Source: Fasciola hepatica
Taxonomy: Eukaryota > Platyhelminthes > Trematoda > Plagiorchiida > Fasciolidae
NCBI GenBank assembly: GCA_948099385.1
Contig: CANUEZ040000024.1
Location: 23,552,501 to 23,616,500 of the forward strand
Length of the DNA stretch: 64,000 bases
Reading direction: 5' to 3'
Below the pieces are notes generated by a model. The model had not been told where the DNA came from. It worked only from the letters and a program-made list of their open reading frames with translations, and ran no database searches. The position numbers and the translations under genes were made by a program. Positions 59,600 through 64,000 of this stretch are shown here, one piece after another (the stretch's first letter is position 1; the number at the start of each line of letters is the position of its first letter).

Positions 59600-62299
59600 A
59601 ATAGTTACTGAGTAATGGTTTCTGATGTCATCATTTGAGCAGAACGATATTGAGTAATCCGCAATGCAACACGGAAAAGCACACCGTAACTTTAACTACT
59701 TGGAATACCCACGATATGATCGGGCGCAGGGCTACTAACGAAAGCTCACGAGTCTGGTTCACCCATGGAGGTTGTTGTTGCATCCGGTTTAAACAGTCAC
59801 GCCTGATACGCGGGCGATTAATCAATATCTCTCATACATGAACACACGCCTGTTGATATTTATTCATGCATCAATCCCAGCACTGTTTGTTTTGTGATCG
59901 ATCCCGATACATATCGAGTGACCCTGTCCGACCTGAGACGAATGTACGCTAGCACATGCATATAACAGCTCAGTAACATTATTGACGTACTTACCGGCTA
60001 CGGCCGAATTTTGTGTTTACGTTCATAGAAAGAAATGGAGCGCCACTATTACGTGTTCTACTACTAACTACGAACACAACAGTCATCATCCCAGTCGCAG
60101 CCTTCAGCTCATAGAGTAGTCTTGCTCTTAATTTGGTAGGTATCATTATGACCAAAGACCTGCTGAGGTTCAAAATATCCTACCGAATAATTTCTCGGGA
60201 AGGCTCCCTGTAATTCCGGAAGCAGCTGAAACGAGGAAAAAGCTGACGGGTTACTGGATCTCACTAATAAAAAAGAGTGGCGGTCAGTCGATCATCACCA
60301 TCTACCGCTTGTTTCACTGCACATTTCGCGCATGCAGCAAAGCAACGCTACTTCCCACACTTCCTCGGCGAAGGCCAGCGTGCAGTTTTTGTACCTAGGC
60401 CCAGCAAGAATACACGCGGTTGGCCCTCCGTGGTTTTTTCTCGTTGATCTCGTTGGCAAACGTGATCACGGAAGCTGAGAGTGTGTCCCTCATTAAAAGA
60501 ACGTTCCACAAACTTTGTAGTGGCCATTTGATAACTTCACAATCGTACACCACGTGTTTGGGTCCCAGTTGGGACTACGCGAACATGCACGGATGATGAT
60601 TTGCAGCAAGGATGAAACAGCTGTACAGTGTATCCACGGCTTTTAATGGTGATCTGAGCGTTGATAACGCACGATTAACCATATCCCGCAGATTCGATGT
60701 CTAAATACATGAAAATCGGCGGATAAACCGATTGAATCTGCATTTTTGTGCACGCAATAGCCGCGAGTACCACTTTCGCCACCTCTGATCAGTGTAGGTG
60801 TACCGCGCTCAGAAAAATCGACAGACCCATCTTTATCGGCGCAGTGTTGATGCTTGCTTATGCACTTGATAAGCTCCGGTTCATCGGGTTTTTGTCTCAG
60901 CAGATCGCGCGCATGCAACACCCACGGAATAACACTACATCCAGCATATTACAGAGGAAACGGTTAACACTCGTACTAGTACTGTTACGTGTATTTGGTT
61001 TGCACTTGCACTGTCCTTCCCATGGATGCTTCTCGGTGTTTGTTGATGACGTGTGCCTCCAAAACCGACCGCAGCATTTATTACTAAACCGGGAAAAGAA
61101 TTTGCAATACGCTGACCACAATTTTGCTTGGTTAGGAAATGCAGAGCCAACAAAACCAGGTGAAAGAGGCAAAAGATGTGAAAAAATGACAATTTCATCT
61201 ATGCCCTTAGTACTGACACGAAAAGTCATAGACCATTACCAACGGACATTCCCTTTTTCGTTTTATGATTTCCCAAGAAATAATGAAAATTTGTCTCCGT
61301 TGGTAATAACAAAACTCGAATAAGCAACAGATTAAAAAATATCAAAAAATAAAACGGAGGTTCACTGATGTTAGTCTGTATCCTACAACAAAGCTGGCAT
61401 AAAGCAGCTGGATCGGAAATTACTGAACTGTCTGACCTTTTTTCCTCGGCTGATGTTCCGGGTACAATTCTGTAAAAATAAAAGCACGAATTTACATGCC
61501 AACACTTAGGTGATGCCCAAAAAAGGTAAGGCTGTTTTTCACATTTGAGATCAAGTTGAGTAAGTGTTGAGTGACACCATGAGAACCTAAGAAACACTGC
61601 TTCTGAAACATCTGAAAAGGCGATAAACCTACGTGAAAAATGAAAGCCTATTTTAAAACCCACGAGCATTCCGATCCTACTTAATAGACATACGCTTGTA
61701 CGTCAGCAATTAACAACACTTTGCAATAAACCGGAAATACGGGGTACAGAAAATTAACATATAAAAACCCATGTTGATGTAAAAACCAAGGGATGTTGCC
61801 AAAAAATCTGAAAATCCCTCATTATAAAATGGATTAATTTTTCACCTGTCAGCTCATATTTATCGCGTATAAAATGAGGTTACCAAGAAGAGGGAAATTA
61901 TGCAAGCTATTTCACGAGAGAATCAAGAATTCTGGAAGAAGTTATGAAAGCATACCGAAGACCTCCAGGCACAAAAATAATGGACCCAGCGAAGAGAAGA
62001 CCAATAACACCGCAACGGTTCGTAACGGCACGCGACCTAGGTGCAACGGATTCGTTATAAAAACAAGGTTGAGGTTTATCAGGTCAGGTCAGGTAGAGTC
62101 CCAGGACTTGCTTTTTGAGCCAGTAAACGTCCATTTTCTCACAAAGCGAGCCCAAGAAGTTCTTGCCGTGCTGCAACTTTCAGGTACCCAATATAGCTCG
62201 GTATTTGTAGTAGAAGAGGAAAAAGAAAAAAACGGGCTCTTCCTCAGGAACAGCAACCTCACACTAATATAGACTCGGTGCCACAACTCACTGCTGTCC
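59600..62299. other. Gene-poor stretch
   Basis: Two weak exon-like signals lie on the minus strand. One is an open segment at 60,643-60,945 with coding-like composition (RDLLRQKPDEPELIKC). The other is a good acceptor TATTTTTACAG near 61,471 followed by IVPGTSAEEKRSDSS. Neither has a recognised domain or a matching partner. Open frames on the plus strand at 60.7-61.3 kb and 61.9-62.3 kb are unconvincing. Confidence 0.35.
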
Positions 62300-62848
62300 C
62301 CATGTGATACATATCCCGGGTCCACGAATAATGTTAAGATGTTAGTACGGAAAGATGGTGAGTGGGGTGATATGAAGGCTGTGATAGATGAAGGTACAGC
62401 AAGGAAACACTAGAGTGATGGGATGCAGCATAAGATAGTTAGTCGGGAGGGGATAAAAAGAAGGGAAATACGAATGAAACAGAAATCTTCTTAGATGGTT
62501 GGTAATAGTCTGGGAATACCTCTGCTCACCACGTATCCAGTTTACGCGCGTCTGTCGGCGTCATGCCCACCAGTGTCTTGAAGTCTTGAAGTACTACACG
62601 GGTTCGAGGCTTTAAGCCCAATTGTCCCGGTTCTTTAGGAAATCTTTGATCTTCTGTCGGATTCACCGAGCTGAAACGAGAGTAAAAAGAAGCGGGGGGG
62701 GGGCGGGGGTGGCAGCGAAAACAAGATACATATAACCTCATTCAGTGTCACACTGTGGACAGTGCCTTAAGCTGAGTGGGGGTGCGGCATTCATGAACAT
62801 ATATGCGATAAAAGGCAACAATTTTGTTTGTTTTTTTGACAAAGGGAA
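62300..62848 (-). other. 3' UTR of the CR1/jockey-like element (limits uncertain)
   Basis: Sequence after the RT stop, containing a poly-G run (62,692-62,702). The element's 3' terminus was not identified, so the left edge is a guess. Confidence 0.35.
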
Positions 62849-64000
62849 TTATTGGGAGAGACCCAGGTAGAGGTCTAGCTTTTTCTTGAAGATAGTTTTG
62901 TCCTGCGACAGAACAATATCTTCCGGAAGTGCATTCCACATGGTAATAACCCTATAGCTAAAAAAGTTAATCCTTAGTGAAGTGCGTGGCCTCGGTTTGA
63001 AAACTTTTCTGCTGTGACCACGGAGAGAGGAGGCTGGACAGACGGAGAAGAAGTAATCGCTTTGACCTGTTTCAAAAAGGTGAAACATCAAAAACAGATC
63101 ACCTCTTACGCGTCTTACGTCAAGGGGATAGAGGTTGAGGAGTGAGAGGCGGACGGGATAAGGTAGATGGGATAGACCACTTACTGCCTTGGTGGAGGCC
63201 CGCTGAACCCTTTCTAGGATCTCACGGTCTCGGACAAGACCAGAGTGCACTATCTGACTACCGTACTCCAGCAGAGGTCGGATATAAGTGCCGAAAATTA
63301 TGGGGAAATCATCCTTAAATATGCGCGGGAAGGACCTTCGAATCATGTTTAGAACTCGAAAGGCAGACTTGCTCGCAAGTTCGTGATGATGAGAAAAGGA
63401 TAAGTTACAATCTAGCCAGAAACCGAGCACCTTGTGTCGGTCAACCCTTGGCAGTGTGGTTGCTCCATTAATGGAAAACGTGTGACCAGTCTCTCTGCCG
63501 AAAGACATGCTCACGCATTTGTCATCATTACCTGGGAGGTTCCAATCCTCGGACCAGCGTTTTGTTTCATAAACTGCAATTTGCAGGTCTTCAACGCTTG
63601 AACTCCAGAGGGTTACATCATCTGCGTACGTGGCAATGTTCGCAGGAAGGGCTGTCGGTAGATCGTTTATATAGATCAGGAAAAGAAGAGGACCTAAGAC
63701 CGACCCTTGGGGGACTCCAGTTGTTACCGGGGAGGGTTGGGACAAAACATTCCCGACTTTAACCACAAAGGTGCGGTCGGTAAGGAAGCTACGTAGGATG
63801 GCCAACATGGAGCCTGTGATCCCGTACGTCTGCAGCTTATAAAGAAGAGGGGCATGTGGGACCTTATCGAAGGCTTTAGCAAAATCGATGAATACAGCGT
63901 GTGAGGGTTGGCCATCACCATAGTCTTTCGTTAGACTATCCATGACAGTAAGCATATTGGTGATGCATGACCTGCCAGGAAGAAACCCATGTTGGGACGG
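62849..64000 (-). CDS. CR1/jockey-like reverse transcriptase, C-terminal part, runs off the window
   Basis: The minus-strand frame is open from the window end to a stop at 62,849. It shows QHGFLPGRSCITNM, FIDFAKAFDKVPH, GVPQGSVLGPLLFLIYINDLP, the catalytic TYADDVTLW and HKVLGFWLD, with a C-terminal domain ending FKKKLDLYLGL. These are the RT motifs of CR1/jockey-group non-LTR retrotransposons, clearly different from the RTE copies. The endonuclease lies beyond 64,000. The visible part has no stop or frameshift, so this copy is young or was recently active. Confidence 0.92.
   Translation of the reverse strand, partial: PSQHGFLPGRSCITNMLTVMDSLTKDYGDGQPSHAVFIDFAKAFDKVPHAPLLYKLQTYGITGSMLAILRSFLTDRTFVVKVGNVLSQPSPVTTGVPQGSVLGPLLFLIYINDLPTALPANIATYADDVTLWSSSVEDLQIAVYETKRWSEDWNLPGNDDKCVSMSFGRETGHTFSINGATTLPRVDRHKVLGFWLDCNLSFSHHHELASKSAFRVLNMIRRSFPRIFKDDFPIIFGTYIRPLLEYGSQIVHSGLVRDREILERVQRASTKAVSGLSHLPYPVRLSLLNLYPLDVRRVRGDLFLMFHLFETGQSDYFFSVCPASSLRGHSRKVFKPRPRTSLRINFFSYRVITMWNALPEDIVLSQDKTIFKKKLDLYLGLSQ

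Noticed and set aside
61874..62325. Overlapping open segments on both strands
   Set aside because: No recognised domain on either strand and no splice support; neither can be preferred.
1..64000. CRISPR arrays, bacterial operons, functional tRNA or rRNA genes
   Set aside because: No regularly spaced direct repeats, no Shine-Dalgarno-linked gene series, and no complete tRNA fold; the tRNA-like and 5S-like segments are retroposon-type relics.

Overview
This window looks like nuclear DNA of an animal, most probably a digenean trematode (fluke). The evidence is indirect: few, widely spaced coding exons with GT-AG introns; abundant dinucleotide repeats; and retroelements of the types common in flukes, namely Ty3/gypsy elements, an RTE-like non-LTR family, a CR1/jockey-like element and a tRNA-derived SINE joined to a hammerhead ribozyme. 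No rRNA or functional tRNA gene, CRISPR array or prokaryotic operon was seen.

Layout. 0.65-5.0 kb: a decayed Ty3/gypsy element (minus) with both LTRs. 5.5-5.7 kb: a tRNA-type SINE (minus) carrying a complete hammerhead ribozyme core. 6.3-7.7 kb: a GC-richer, microsatellite-dense stretch without a gene. 10.15-11.09 kb: a plus-strand fragment related to the first gypsy element, abutting a second decayed gypsy element of another lineage (11.1-15.0 kb, minus). 15-24.8 kb: gene-poor DNA with one dispersed repeat.

24.8-44.7 kb (minus strand): the host-gene part. Seven exon-length open segments with good splice signals all begin or end in phase 0. From 5' to 3' they encode a BED finger with a GTF2IRD2-like segment, a C2H2 cluster, a helix-turn-helix segment with its own start codon, another zinc-finger segment, a large exon with repeated atypical zinc-finger modules, a continuation exon and a basic/acidic C-terminal exon. 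The last five join into one plausible 1,836-residue nuclear protein; the two upstream exons may belong to the same locus through alternative promoters, or to a second gene.

45.5-59.6 kb: a large inverted repeat. Two arms of about 5.1 kb, each with a full-length RTE-like retrotransposon plus 1.8 kb of flanking DNA, face each other across a 3.7-kb spacer. From 46,002 to 50,695 the arms align with no net length change (paired positions sum to 105,078). They appear almost identical except for one sharply bounded divergent tract of about 350 bp, which suggests gene conversion. The flanking DNA in each arm carries exon-like segments of an unrecognised gene. The spacer holds two further RTE fragments and a long imperfect hairpin.

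62.8-64.0 kb: the 3' half of a CR1/jockey-like reverse transcriptase running off the window end.

The points most worth following up are the hammerhead-SINE, the inverted repeat with its conversion mosaic, and the repeated zinc-finger module of the 27.7-30.9 kb exon.
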